From Verrucomicrobiaceae bacterium (GTDB taxonomy: Bacteria > Verrucomicrobiota > Verrucomicrobiia > Verrucomicrobiales > DEV007), in NCBI GenBank assembly GCA_024229495.1, contig JAAESJ010000615.1:1-47828 (forward strand): 47,828 bases of DNA, given 5' to 3'. The position numbers and the translations under genes are program-made. The notes below the pieces were generated by a model. That model did no database searches. It saw only the letters and a list, made by a program, of their open reading frames with translations, and had not been told where the DNA came from. Positions 9,073 through 18,346 of this stretch are shown here, piece by piece. Each line of letters opens with the position of its first letter. Position 1 is the stretch's first letter.

Positions 9073-10326
9073 CTACTTTTCACCAATGCAGTAAAGCTTT
9101 TCCTGACGCACCTCCCCGGTGCTCTCGACAACACGGGCATAAATCCGGCCATCACAGATCACCGGCGTGGCAAAAACCTGATCGCCCAGTTTATTTTTTG
9201 CCAGGACCTTGAAACTCTTTGGATTCGCCCTGAAGACAGAGAAATTTCCCTGTTCATCCACGGCATAAATATGATCGCCAACCAATACCGGTGACGCACT
9301 CGTGGTACGATTCAAGCGTTCTCTCCACATCTGTTCTCCAGTGTCACATTTCCAGCACATGGCATTACCATTGTCCATGACCGCGAAAAGATACCCGTCC
9401 TTTACCAGCATTGAAGGCACGTAGACACGACTGATATTCTCCCAGACCGCCTCGCCGGAACCGTCCGCCTTCATCGCGGAGACGTGATTGCGCGGATACC
9501 CGCCGCTGGTGAAAACGTGTACCCCATCAGTAACAATTGAGCTGACACACTCGGTGGTCGCCCCTTTTACCTGCCAGCGCTTTTTGCCATTGGCGGGATC
9601 ATAACTTGAAACCAGGTTGCAGCCCTGGAAAATCAGCTGGTCGCTGCCATTGATACGGTAAATAACCGGCGAGGCGTAGTTGGGATACTTAGGGCGGTCA
9701 ATCCTCCAGGCAACACTTCCATCCTCCCTTCGCAGGCCGCAAACGGCTCCTCCCCCCTTATTGTCCGCCGAGACAATAAGCAGTGATTTATAGATCGCAG
9801 GGGATGTGGCAAATCCCTGATGAAGAATGTAGTCAGTGATCTTTGTTTGCCAGAGCTGCTCCCCCTTGAGGTCAAAGGCGGTGGTATACACCGCCCCGGC
9901 GTTCAGGAAACTGATAAAGACACTCTTGCCGTCACAAGCCGGCGTCGATGAGGCATGGCTGGCCTTCTTGTTGGACTTCTTGGGAAAGCCACCCCGGTGC
10001 ACCTCCCTGCTCCAGGTAATCTTCCCTGTATCACGGTCGAGGCAAATCAATGACTGCGTCTTGGATCGTTCATCCGCCGTTGCCAGGAAAATATTCTTGC
10101 CATGGATAATCGGCGATCCGTGACCACGCCCGGGAACCGGAACTTCCCAGCGAACATTTTCCGTCGCACTGAACTTTAACGGTGGCATCCGGGCGGCATC
10201 GGCAATGCCATCATGCCGCATGCCGCGCCACTGTGGCCAGTCACCAGCCTTCACGGAACCGAGATGGAAGGCAGGGCATGCAATCACCATGAAAATCAAC
10301 TGTCGTAAACGCATCCGGGTAAGCAT
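9073..10326 (-). CDS. Secreted PQQ-like beta-propeller repeat protein
   Basis: This 417-residue protein has a signal peptide ending near VKAGDWPQWRG. The WPQWRG opening followed by the DGIA segment is the mark of a PQQ/BamB-like propeller family very common in Planctomycetes and Verrucomicrobia. Several blade repeats are visible as hydrophobic strand plus LDRDTGKITW, FDLKGEQLWQ, YDPANGKKRWQ and CDTGEQMW motifs, the usual W-shaped tryptophan docking positions. It could bind PQQ as a dehydrogenase or act as a scaffold; no catalytic residues stand out. It converges on the DUF1501 gene and so belongs to the same neighbourhood but not to the same transcript. Confidence 0.88.
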   Translation of the reverse strand: MLTRMRLRQLIFMVIACPAFHLGSVKAGDWPQWRGMRHDGIADAARMPPLKFSATENVRWEVPVPGRGHGSPIIHGKNIFLATADERSKTQSLICLDRDTGKITWSREVHRGGFPKKSNKKASHASSTPACDGKSVFISFLNAGAVYTTAFDLKGEQLWQTKITDYILHQGFATSPAIYKSLLIVSADNKGGGAVCGLRREDGSVAWRIDRPKYPNYASPVIYRINGSDQLIFQGCNLVSSYDPANGKKRWQVKGATTECVSSIVTDGVHVFTSGGYPRNHVSAMKADGSGEAVWENISRVYVPSMLVKDGYLFAVMDNGNAMCWKCDTGEQMWRERLNRTTSASPVLVGDHIYAVDEQGNFSVFRANPKSFKVLAKNKLGDQVFATPVICDGRIYARVVESTGEVRQEKLYCIGEK

Positions 10327-10473
10327 CCGGTTACACTAATAGGAATTATACCCCTCCTTCAACCCGCAACTTCTGCCTCTACGATTAATCCCGAAGCCAC
10401 TTCGCTTATTTTCTATGCTCAGTAATATCGAGCCTTCCTAAAAACTCTGCCTCTCCCTGATCAAGCGAACAAT

Positions 10474-11082
10474 TTATTCGTGGTCTATATTGGTCAGCCA
10501 AAGCTTGAACTGCTCCAATGCGCGACCACGATGACTCATGCTGTTTTTCACTTCCGGGGAAAGTTCCCCGAACGTTTCGCTATACCCTTCCGGAATGAAA
10601 AGTGAATCATATCCGAATCCTCGTTCGCCTTTCTCCGCCCGGGCAATAACCCCCTCAACGACTCCTTCAAAAATGGTGATCTTCTGCCCGCCGCGGGCCA
10701 ACACCATGACACAACGGAACCGTGCGGACCGGGCATCAAGCCCTGACATTTGCTCCAGCAATCTCTCCCTGTTTTCCACATCGCTGGCATTTTCACCCGC
10801 GTAACGCGCGGAATACACACCGGGTTCGCCTCCGAGAGCATCAACCTCAAGCCCGGAATCATCAGAAAGGATCCATGCCTTGTCAGCCAACACCCGCCCC
10901 ACGGCGAGTGCCTTAATCTCGGCATTCTCTTCAAAAGTGACTCCGGTTTCCTCAATCTGTTCGATTTCAGGATACCCGGACAAATCCTCCACCGATTCCA
11001 CAAAATCGCCCAGAATACGACGAATCTCGGCAGTCTTGTGAGCATTGCCGCTGGCTACAACCAAACGCAGGGTCCCTAACAT
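10474..11082 (-). CDS. rdgB: XTP/dITP diphosphatase (RdgB/HAM1)
   Basis: This house-cleaning pyrophosphatase hydrolyses non-canonical purine triphosphates (dITP, XTP) to monophosphates, preventing their incorporation. The 202 residues show the whole family signature: LVVASGNAHKTAEIRRIL at the N-terminus, SDDSGLEVDALGG with the catalytic Asp pair, PGVYSARYAG, FGYDSLFIPEG and the closing ELSPEVKNSMSHRGRAL. The gene is divergent from leuS. The 57-base space between them holds a perfect 14-base palindrome. A stretch of 147 bases with no recognisable element separates it from the beta-propeller gene. Confidence 0.96.
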   Translation of the reverse strand: MLGTLRLVVASGNAHKTAEIRRILGDFVESVEDLSGYPEIEQIEETGVTFEENAEIKALAVGRVLADKAWILSDDSGLEVDALGGEPGVYSARYAGENASDVENRERLLEQMSGLDARSARFRCVMVLARGGQKITIFEGVVEGVIARAEKGERGFGYDSLFIPEGYSETFGELSPEVKNSMSHRGRALEQFKLWLTNIDHE

Positions 11083-11105
11083 AAAAATTATATGGTTATC
11101 TTGGG

Positions 11106-11119
11106 ATTTAGGCCTAAAT
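11106..11119. promoter_or_regulatory. Perfect 14-base palindrome between rdgB and leuS
   Basis: ATTTAGGCCTAAAT is a perfect palindrome centred in the 57-base divergent spacer, 20 bases before the leuS start. It could be a dimeric repressor operator controlling either gene. It lacks the GC-rich stem and T-run expected of a terminator. No known motif was recognised, and a chance palindrome is possible. Confidence 0.3.
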
Positions 11120-11139
11120 AAAACAGCACTGCTAACCTA

Positions 11140-13758
11140 ATGTCTGAACGTCGTAAACAATATCCCTTCGACGAGATTGAAGCCCAATGGCAAAGTCTCT
11201 GGGATCAACAGAAAACTTTCCGTGCTTCCAATCCGGGGGACCCGGACTTTGATCCCGAAAAGCCGAAGTATTATGCCCTCGACATGTTTCCCTATCCCAG
11301 CGGTCAGGGATTGCATGTAGGACACCCGGAAGGCTATACCGCCACTGACATTATCTCGCGCTACAAGCGCAAGCTGGGATTCAATGTCCTGCATCCAATG
11401 GGATGGGATGCATTTGGTCTTCCGGCCGAACAGTATGCCATTGAGCATGGTGTGCATCCCCGGGAAACCACGGAGAAAAACATTGCGCATTTTAAGGCAC
11501 AATTACAGCGCATCGGGTTTTCCTATGATTGGGATCGCGAAATAAACACCACGGACCCCTCGTATTACCGCTGGACCCAATGGATCTTCCTCAAGCTCTA
11601 TAACAGTTATTTCGACACGGAGAGCAACGCGGCAAGGCCAATCGCACAACTCATCAAGAGCCGCGAAGAGGATTTTCCGGGGGAAAGCGCCGGGGAACGT
11701 AACGCATATATCAATTCCCGGCGCCTGGCATACATCGACGAGGTGGCTGTTAACTGGTGCCCGGCGCTTGGCACTGTGCTCGCCAACGAGGAGGTTATTC
11801 AGGGGAAATCCGAACGAGGGGATCACCCGGTGGAGCGCAAGCCGATGCGCCAATGGATGCTGCGCATCACTGCATACTGCGATCGCTTAATTGAAGAACT
11901 TGAAGACCTTGACTGGCCTTCCGGCATAAAAAAACTGCAGCAAAATTGGATCGGTCGCAGCGAGGGAGCCGATGTTCACTTCACCCTTGATGCAGGAGAA
12001 AGTGCCTCCACCGGGGACAGGATCACTGTTTTCACCACGCGCCCGGACACCCTTTTTGGTGCAACCTACATCGTGCTGGCACCGGAGCACACTCTGGTCG
12101 ATGAGATCACAACAAGCCAACAGCTTCAGGAAGTCACCGCTTATCGGCAGACTGCCGCCAGTAAATCAGAGCGGGAACGCACTGAGACCAGCAAGGAGAA
12201 AAGCGGGGTTTTTACCGGGAGTTTTGCAATCAACCCGGTGAATGAGGAAAAAATCCCTATCTGGATTGCCGACTACGTCCTGACCTCATACGGCACAGGC
12301 GCAATCATGGCAGTTCCCGCGCACGATGAACGAGATCATGAATTTGCGAGTAAGTTCGGCCTTGAAATCAGGCAGGTGGTCGATCCCGGGAAAAAGGATG
12401 ACTCATGTTTTACCGGTGAAGGCACCGTAATCAACTCCTCACCACTCATCGACGGCCTTGGCACTCCAGAAGCAAAGGCGGTCATGATCGGCAACGGCAA
12501 GGAACCCGGTTGGCTAGAAAAAAACGGGGCCGGGATGCCAAGAATCAACTTCAAGTTGCGCGACTGGCTTTTTAGTAGGCAGCGCTACTGGGGAGAACCG
12601 TTCCCCGTGGCCTGGGACGATGCAGGAAATCACTTCGCACTCAGCGAGGAGGAACTGCCCGTCGAGGCGCCTGCAATGGATGACTTCAAGCCCACCGGCA
12701 CAGCCGATCCCCCGCTATCAAAGGCCCTCGAGTGGGTGAAACTGCATGAACACTCAACCCGGGAAACAAATACCATGCCCCAATGGGCAGGCTCCTGCTG
12801 GTATTACCTGCGTTACTGCGATCCCGACAACAAACATGATTTCATCTCCAGGGAAGCTGATGACTACTGGATGAACGTTGACCTATATGTCGGCGGCACT
12901 GAACACGCAGTGCTTCACCTTCTTTATGCGCGATTCTGGCACAAGGTCCTTCATGACCTGGGCTACCTGAAAACCCGGGAACCTTTCCAGAAACTGGTCA
13001 ACCAGGGGATGATTCTCGGTGAAGACGGGCAGAAAATGTCGAAGAGTCGTGGCAACGTTGTCAATCCAGATGAAGTGATCAATGAATACGGCGCTGATTC
13101 ATTGAGGCTTTATGAAATGTTCATGGGCCCACTTGAGCAGGTAAAGCCCTGGAGCATGAAGGGGGTTGAGGGAGTATATCGTTTCCTGGCACGTGTATGG
13201 CGGCTTTTCATGGAGGAGGACCAGGAAGGAAAATGGCAGCTGAGCGACAAGGTGAGCAACGTGGAACCCACCAAGAAACAACTCAGGATCCTTCACGAGA
13301 CCATCAAGAAAGTCGGCCATGACATCGAGTCGCTTGATTTCAACACCGCGATCTCACAGATGATGAAGCTGACAAACGAGTTTACCTCCGCCGACAGTCG
13401 GCCGGTGTCCTCATTGGCTGCATTCCTGCACCTGCTAAACCCGTTTGCCCCGCATATCAGCGAGGAACTAAACCGGATTATCGCCGCGGCATTCCCCGAT
13501 GTTGCCCCTGATGAACAACTTGCCAACGCGTCATGGCCCATTTTCAACGAGGATTACCTGGTTGATGATGAAATGGAAATTGTGGTTCAAGTCAATGGTA
13601 AGCTGCGGGACAAGATGATCGTTTCCAAAGAAGCCTCGGAAGCAGAACTCGAGGCTGCAGCAAAACAACTGGATAAAGTCCAGCCCTTCATCGAAGGAGC
13701 AACGGTTCGCAAAGTAATCATTGTACCCGGCAAACTGATAAACATCGTCGCCAATTAA
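11140..13758 (+). CDS. leuS: Leucyl-tRNA synthetase
   Basis: This class I aminoacyl-tRNA synthetase charges tRNA-Leu and edits mischarged products. The 872-residue bacterial-type enzyme has the HIGH-box variant HVGH at 59-62 and the KMSKS loop at 632-636. The CP1 editing domain is present, with the threonine-rich TTRPDTLFG segment near 300 and the [13 protein letters not shown] block. The leucine-specific region, the [14 protein letters not shown] segment and a complete C-terminal tRNA-binding domain ending in [12 protein letters not shown] are all seen. No T-box or other riboswitch fits in the short leader. It is divergent from rdgB. Confidence 0.98.
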   Translation: MSERRKQYPFDEIEAQWQSLWDQQKTFRASNPGDPDFDPEKPKYYALDMFPYPSGQGLHVGHPEGYTATDIISRYKRKLGFNVLHPMGWDAFGLPAEQYAIEHGVHPRETTEKNIAHFKAQLQRIGFSYDWDREINTTDPSYYRWTQWIFLKLYNSYFDTESNAARPIAQLIKSREEDFPGESAGERNAYINSRRLAYIDEVAVNWCPALGTVLANEEVIQGKSERGDHPVERKPMRQWMLRITAYCDRLIEELEDLDWPSGIKKLQQNWIGRSEGADVHFTLDAGESASTGDRITVFTTRPDTLFGATYIVLAPEHTLVDEITTSQQLQEVTAYRQTAASKSERERTETSKEKSGVFTGSFAINPVNEEKIPIWIADYVLTSYGTGAIMAVPAHDERDHEFASKFGLEIRQVVDPGKKDDSCFTGEGTVINSSPLIDGLGTPEAKAVMIGNGKEPGWLEKNGAGMPRINFKLRDWLFSRQRYWGEPFPVAWDDAGNHFALSEEELPVEAPAMDDFKPTGTADPPLSKALEWVKLHEHSTRETNTMPQWAGSCWYYLRYCDPDNKHDFISREADDYWMNVDLYVGGTEHAVLHLLYARFWHKVLHDLGYLKTREPFQKLVNQGMILGEDGQKMSKSRGNVVNPDEVINEYGADSLRLYEMFMGPLEQVKPWSMKGVEGVYRFLARVWRLFMEEDQEGKWQLSDKVSNVEPTKKQLRILHETIKKVGHDIESLDFNTAISQMMKLTNEFTSADSRPVSSLAAFLHLLNPFAPHISEELNRIIAAAFPDVAPDEQLANASWPIFNEDYLVDDEMEIVVQVNGKLRDKMIVSKEASEAELEAAAKQLDKVQPFIEGATVRKVIIVPGKLINIVAN

Positions 13759-13806
13759 TGCCGCGATGTGTAGCAACCCGGCTTGCTGAATTGCGACAGT
13801 TCAATC

Positions 13807-14091
13807 TCAACCGGTAATCGAGAAGCCCTTTACCTGTTGCATCTCTTCTGGTGCAATCTCTTCCTCCATATACTCCAGAATATGGTGAGAAAGGTTTGAT
13901 TCCTCCCGGATTTCCAGCAAAAACGCCTCTACTTCATCCAGCTCTCCCATCACGCAGAGCTCGACCCTGCCATCAACGAGGTTACGCACCATGCCTGTGA
14001 CATCAAAGCCCATCGCCAATTGCTTTGTCCCATAGCGGAATCCCACGCCCTGCACTCGACCGGCAAAGAAAGCCTTCCTGGCAACCGTCAT
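13807..14091 (-). CDS. acyP: Acylphosphatase
   Basis: This small alpha/beta-sandwich enzyme hydrolyses acyl phosphates such as acetyl phosphate or carbamoyl phosphate. The ATG at 14091 is preferred over a TTG two codons upstream and gives 94 residues. The phosphate-binding loop GRVQGVGFR carries the catalytic Arg at 19, and VRNLVDGRVE carries the catalytic Asn at 37, so the active site is intact. The gene starts two bases after the stop of the preceding gene (14094-15698), showing operon structure with an unrelated-looking anchored protein. Whether the two share a function is unknown. Confidence 0.93.
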   Translation of the reverse strand: MTVARKAFFAGRVQGVGFRYGTKQLAMGFDVTGMVRNLVDGRVELCVMGELDEVEAFLLEIREESNLSHHILEYMEEEIAPEEMQQVKGFSITG

Positions 14092-14093
14092 GT

Positions 14094-15698
14094 TCAACTG
14101 CCGGCCTTTCCCTCTTGGCCTGCTGCCTCCGGGAATTTCTCCACGAGCGCCTCGCCAAATTCCCTAGTGGCCGAATCAATCACCCTGACCTGATTGCCTT
14201 CAAGCAACCGCACCGATGTATAACGCTGCCCAGCGGCAGGTTTTTTATCTCCCCGGCGGAAAGCAAGAGATCGGGTAATGGCATCGGCAAACTCCTCTGC
14301 ATCTTCTGCACTGCGCCATTTGGTCCTCCAGTATACATGGTCAGTTCCAACCTCACCATCAGCATTGGGATAAACAAGGTATCGATCACCATTCCATCCG
14401 GCAGCCGCCTTGGAGCCATCCCGGGCAGAGAAATGTTCAATCCCCTTGGATACCAACTCAGGCATGTCCAGAATATCCGGCTGACCAAGTTCGGCCATCT
14501 GCTCAAGGAAATCGCTCTGATTGAGTAACAGGGCAATACCAAGTTCACCGGCAACATTGTTCCAGATAGGCATCACGCCGGCCACGGACAGCTTGCTGAT
14601 GTCCCAGTGATAACGCTCCGGTCGAAACGGTTCCTCTGACATATACAATTCCGGATGGAGGATCTCCGCAGTGCTCTGGGGTGGACTGGAGAGCCCCTCA
14701 TTAATCCTTTTCCAGCGCCCATCCTCATGGAGCTTCTGGCAGAACCCATCACCAAGAGAAAATGGGAAAAGGTAATATTCTCGCAAAAAGGAAGGGATCC
14801 TCTCAAATTGCTCACGAGTCATCTTGGTGGCACTTTGAATAAATTGATCAGCGCCTGGTGTATTGTCCTGCAGCTGAAAACGAATCTTGACCAGGCTGGA
14901 ATCGCCAACAGCAACTGACCAAAGAGCCTGCTTGGCATCATCATTATACGGCCATTGCTCAAGTGCCGGAAACAAGTCAAAATGCTGATCCTGCAAGGCC
15001 CGCACAATCTCAACAGCCAGGGAGGTGCGATCATTTACGCTGTTTGTGGTTCCCTTGCCGTTAAAGAGAATCACGTCCCCTCCGGGATAAAAGGCAGCTC
15101 CAAGCTGCCCTTCAAGCAAATCCAGCATCCTGGCGCGCACATCAGTCTCAGCGCTGACAAAGCCCATTGCCGCAAAGGCGCGGGCTTGCATTGTTGCCCT
15201 TTCAGGGGAAACAAGATTCGGCCCATTGGCGAGGGCTTCGCGCATCCCGTCCTCGTCAGCAAACCGAAAGCGCAATTGTCGCTTAAGGGGTAATTCCCGG
15301 ATCGCCAAGGTCAATTCACGACTGCTTTTGCGCCGGTCCAGTTCATCATCAGTCCAGTCCCTGATCTTATCTCCCGGCAAATCCCCATCACGAAGATTCG
15401 CGAGACGCAATTCAAGCCGCTCCTTCTGGCGGATCAAGTCGGCACTCCCATCCCGTTCAATGTCCAGTTCTCGGCGAAGGTTCCGGTTCTCATCCTCAAG
15501 CCGAGCAACCTCTGCTCTGCTGTTTTCAAGCTTGTTCTCGAGGGAACCGAAATCGCTCTGGCTCTGACGTTGGATCGCGGAAACCTCCTCATCCTTGGCC
15601 TTGTTTGCCACGTTACGCTCATTCAAGCCCCAGAAAACACCCACCACGGCCAAGCCCAAGGCAAGAAGAATTGACAGTAGAGCGGCTGAAGAGTTCAT
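14094..15698 (-). CDS. Membrane-anchored coiled-coil protein with degenerate metallopeptidase-like domain
   Basis: The ATG at 15698 is preferred over an adjacent TTG and gives 534 residues. A transmembrane anchor (about 5-25) is followed by a charged coiled coil (about 28-105) and a large extracytoplasmic domain. That domain contains ALQDQHFDL (234-242), a G-D-S segment (265-267), FPFSLGDGF (311-319) and STAEILHPELY (342-352). From memory, these are the landmarks of predicted gluzincin-like peptidases in which HExxH precedes ALQDQHF and an EGD motif follows. Here HExxH reads V229-E-I-V-R233 and EGD reads V264-G-D, so all three presumed zinc ligands are lost. It is probably non-catalytic, perhaps a binding or scaffold protein. 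It lies upstream of acylphosphatase in the same operon. Confidence 0.7.
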   Translation of the reverse strand: MNSSAALLSILLALGLAVVGVFWGLNERNVANKAKDEEVSAIQRQSQSDFGSLENKLENSRAEVARLEDENRNLRRELDIERDGSADLIRQKERLELRLANLRDGDLPGDKIRDWTDDELDRRKSSRELTLAIRELPLKRQLRFRFADEDGMREALANGPNLVSPERATMQARAFAAMGFVSAETDVRARMLDLLEGQLGAAFYPGGDVILFNGKGTTNSVNDRTSLAVEIVRALQDQHFDLFPALEQWPYNDDAKQALWSVAVGDSSLVKIRFQLQDNTPGADQFIQSATKMTREQFERIPSFLREYYLFPFSLGDGFCQKLHEDGRWKRINEGLSSPPQSTAEILHPELYMSEEPFRPERYHWDISKLSVAGVMPIWNNVAGELGIALLLNQSDFLEQMAELGQPDILDMPELVSKGIEHFSARDGSKAAAGWNGDRYLVYPNADGEVGTDHVYWRTKWRSAEDAEEFADAITRSLAFRRGDKKPAAGQRYTSVRLLEGNQVRVIDSATREFGEALVEKFPEAAGQEGKAGS

Positions 15699-15728
15699 CA
15701 AATCAACTGGCTGACACCAGTAGCAACA

Positions 15729-16391
15729 CTACTTGCGGGACTTGAAAATACGAAACCTGCGTTTGGGTTTCTTGGTCTGTTCTGCCGATTTCAATCCAGG
15801 GTATTGTAGCGCTCCTGAATTTAGCCGCACCGTTGATCCATCTTGTGAACGGATAATCTTCCCCGCATCACCCCCATTTCCAGCGCCTGGCGAATAAGCA
15901 TGGTTTGAAGTCGTGCTCAACTCCGATGCGTCATCGAGCTGCACAAGATCACCTATGGGGCGTCCATTCTGATATGTGGCACAAAACGGCTTGGATTTTC
16001 CGAACCGGTCATACTGATACATCAAGCGTCGCACCAGTTTTCCCTGTGCATTGTAAACGCGCTCCTCTTGTGCCTTCCCTTTGCTATTATAGATGAATTC
16101 ACTGGTGAAAAGCAGATTCTTCTGACCATCATAAACCCTGCCCTTACGCTCACGTCCGAACTGATCAAGGGCAAACTCGCTACGCATCACCAAGGTATCA
16201 TTGCGCCGCTTGGTTTCCCGAACCAGCATGCGGGAATGACGATCCCGCGCCGTTGTCGTATAGGTACCGTCCTTGTGAATGACAGTACGGGAAATCTGGT
16301 CAGCGTCATCGACATGGGCTCCAGGAGGCAGAGCCCTAGAAACCAATGGCAATGAGGCAATAATTGCACCGGCAAGAACGAAGGTCTTCAT
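15729..16391 (-). CDS. Exported basic protein of unknown function
   Basis: This 220-residue protein is not a family I recognise. A signal peptide (about 1-20, ending near SRALPPG) indicates export. The middle is a run of short strand-like repeats rich in Tyr, Arg and Gly (DGTYTTTARDRHSR, DQFGRERKGRVYDGQ, NSKGKAQEERVYNAQGK, YDRFGKSKPF). They loosely resemble YD/RHS-type or MORN-like repeats but are too few and irregular to assign. The tail is strongly basic (KKPKRRFRIFKSRK). It is the first gene of a likely three-gene operon with the anchored protein and acylphosphatase, 30 bases apart, and is divergent from folP across only 37 bases. Confidence 0.65.
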   Translation of the reverse strand: MKTFVLAGAIIASLPLVSRALPPGAHVDDADQISRTVIHKDGTYTTTARDRHSRMLVRETKRRNDTLVMRSEFALDQFGRERKGRVYDGQKNLLFTSEFIYNSKGKAQEERVYNAQGKLVRRLMYQYDRFGKSKPFCATYQNGRPIGDLVQLDDASELSTTSNHAYSPGAGNGGDAGKIIRSQDGSTVRLNSGALQYPGLKSAEQTKKPKRRFRIFKSRK

Positions 16392-16428
16392 GATTTGAGT
16401 TGAGGGTATTACGGGGGAAGAATAGGAT

Positions 16429-17310
16429 ATGGCTCATCATACGGCAAGTATCAATCCTCCCTCCGTTGCCAATACTTGGTTAATAGGGGGACGTAGCTAT
16501 GATCTATCGAAGGCCGGGATGATCATGGGAATCGTCAATGTTACTCCTGATTCCTTTTCAGATGGCGGAAATTTCCAGAATGCCGATGCAGCAGCAGAAC
16601 ATGCATTGCATCTGGAATCCGAGGGTGCTGCCATTATTGATTTCGGGGGGGAATCAACACGGCCAGGTGCTGCAACAGTAAGTATAGAGGCCGAGCTAAT
16701 GAGAGTCCTGCCCCCCATAGAAAGATTTGCCGCCCTGCGGGCTGAGAAGACCCTCATTTCCGTCGATACATCAAAACCGGAGGTTGCCTCAGCGGCGCTC
16801 GCCTCCGGAGCGGATATCATCAACGATGTGACCGGATTCTCAGATCCCTCAATGAGAGCGATAGCGGCAGGTTCAACTTGTGGGCTGGTGCTAATGCACA
16901 TGCTCGGCAATCCACGTAACATGCAGGCAAAGCCACAGTATGATTCCGTCCTGGAGGAAGTAATGTCATACTGGAAGCAACAATTGGACCTTTGTGAGAA
17001 CGATGGCATCGCTGCGGAACGAATTGTCCTAGACCCCGGAATCGGTTTCGGAAAATCCCTCGCGCACAATCTGGAACTCCTTCAATCATTGCCTGAAATG
17101 CAACGATGCGGCAGACCTCTGTTAATGGGAGTCTCGCGCAAGTCATTCATCGCCTCACTGGTAGACAAGGAAGACATCAGCCACAGGGAATGGCCAACAG
17201 TAGCGCTAAGCGCTTATCTAAGGCAGCAAGGTGCCGCAATCCTGCGGGTTCATGATCCCGGCACTAACCTGCAGGCTATGCGCATGAGTGAGGCAATACT
17301 CTTCGGTTAA
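16429..17310 (+). CDS. folP: Dihydropteroate synthase
   Basis: FolP condenses p-aminobenzoate with dihydropterin pyrophosphate in folate synthesis. The 293-residue protein has the two Prosite-type signatures: MGIVNVTPDSFSDGG near the N-terminus and the DFGGESTRPGA block. Other core segments are SVDTSKPEVA, DIINDVTGFSD, LDPGIGFGKS (pterin binding) and GVSRKSFI. A GGGGGAAGAATAGG tract precedes the ATG. It is the first gene of the folP-cdaA-glmM group, 89 bases ahead of cdaA. In E. coli folP is next to glmM, and in Bacteroidetes folP is next to the diadenylate cyclase, so the arrangement joins two known pairings. Confidence 0.97.
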   Translation: MAHHTASINPPSVANTWLIGGRSYDLSKAGMIMGIVNVTPDSFSDGGNFQNADAAAEHALHLESEGAAIIDFGGESTRPGAATVSIEAELMRVLPPIERFAALRAEKTLISVDTSKPEVASAALASGADIINDVTGFSDPSMRAIAAGSTCGLVLMHMLGNPRNMQAKPQYDSVLEEVMSYWKQQLDLCENDGIAAERIVLDPGIGFGKSLAHNLELLQSLPEMQRCGRPLLMGVSRKSFIASLVDKEDISHREWPTVALSAYLRQQGAAILRVHDPGTNLQAMRMSEAILFG

Positions 17311-17399
17311 ACAGGGGGGAAGTTGTTTTTGCCGGCCATCTCTTGCATCATGCATTACAGGAGCGCTGTTTTGAGCTATAGTGGCAATCCTGAAAAGAC

Positions 17400-18281
17400 G
17401 TGCTTGAAATTTTCCAGTCCATTCGTGAGCATTTACCGCTGGTCATAGAGATCCTGTTGGTCTCAATCGCCATGTATTTGATCATGCGGCGATTCATGAC
17501 AAGAAACTGGGCTCGCCTGCTGACATTACTCGGCACCATCCTTATCCTGCTGTACCTGACATCCATTGCCTTCGAGCTGATCGTCATCCGTTGGTTGGTT
17601 CTCGGCTTCGCATTTTTCTTCGCCATGTCCATCATTATCGCATTCCAGCCGGAAGTGCGCCGAGCGCTGGCCGATCTCGGCAGTCGCGGATTCCTGTTCT
17701 TCTCTGAGGGTAAAAACAAGGAGTTCATTGATGACCTCGCCGACGCCGTCCGCCAGCTTGGAGCTAAGCGTTGCGGCGCACTTTTCGCTATCGAACGTCG
17801 TGTAGGTCTCAACCCCCACCTTGAGACAGGAGTTAACCTTGATGCCAGATTTTCCCCGGAACTTCTGCTCACCATATTTCATCCAAAAACCACACTGCAT
17901 GATGGCGCCGTTATCCTCCGCGAAGGCAAGGTGATTAGTGCCGCTTGCGTTCTACCGTTAAGTCAAAAGGAAATCGGTGACCACAGCATTGGTTTGCGAC
18001 ACCGGGCGGGGCTTGGATTAACCGAAGAGTCAGATGCTATCTGCATTATCGTATCTGAGGAAACCGGGGAACTTTCTCTGGCACATGAAGGAGAATTAGA
18101 ACGCGGTCTTGAACCTGAAACATTTCACAAGCGCCTCCTTGAATTGCTCGAAGTGGAAAGCGAAAATGAGAACCATCCGGAACCGGTGGCCAGCCCTGCT
18201 GATCCCCCAAAGCCAAAAGGCACAAAGAAAAGCGCCATCGGCAAGCCCTCTGAACACAACGCTCCCGCTAATGAAGGCTGA
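17400..18281 (+). CDS. cdaA: Diadenylate cyclase CdaA (c-di-AMP synthase)
   Basis: This enzyme makes cyclic di-AMP from two ATP at the membrane. Three N-terminal transmembrane helices (about 12-30, 37-56, 60-80) precede a DAC domain with both catalytic motifs intact: DGA at 168-170 and RHR at 200-202. The frame opens with GTG at 17400; no better start is seen. The last 45 residues form a Pro/Lys/Glu-rich low-complexity tail beyond the usual CdaA end. It is placed between folP and glmM. The regulator gene cdaR, which commonly sits between cdaA and glmM in Firmicutes, is absent here. Coupling of c-di-AMP to cell-wall precursor synthesis is established in other phyla and is inferred here. Confidence 0.95.
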   Translation: MLEIFQSIREHLPLVIEILLVSIAMYLIMRRFMTRNWARLLTLLGTILILLYLTSIAFELIVIRWLVLGFAFFFAMSIIIAFQPEVRRALADLGSRGFLFFSEGKNKEFIDDLADAVRQLGAKRCGALFAIERRVGLNPHLETGVNLDARFSPELLLTIFHPKTTLHDGAVILREGKVISAACVLPLSQKEIGDHSIGLRHRAGLGLTEESDAICIIVSEETGELSLAHEGELERGLEPETFHKRLLELLEVESENENHPEPVASPADPPKPKGTKKSAIGKPSEHNAPANEG

Positions 18282-18346
18282 GTTTAACAGGGACATAACC
18301 CTGATCAGCTGAATTCCTTAGGCATACAGATACATCCAGATTTTTA

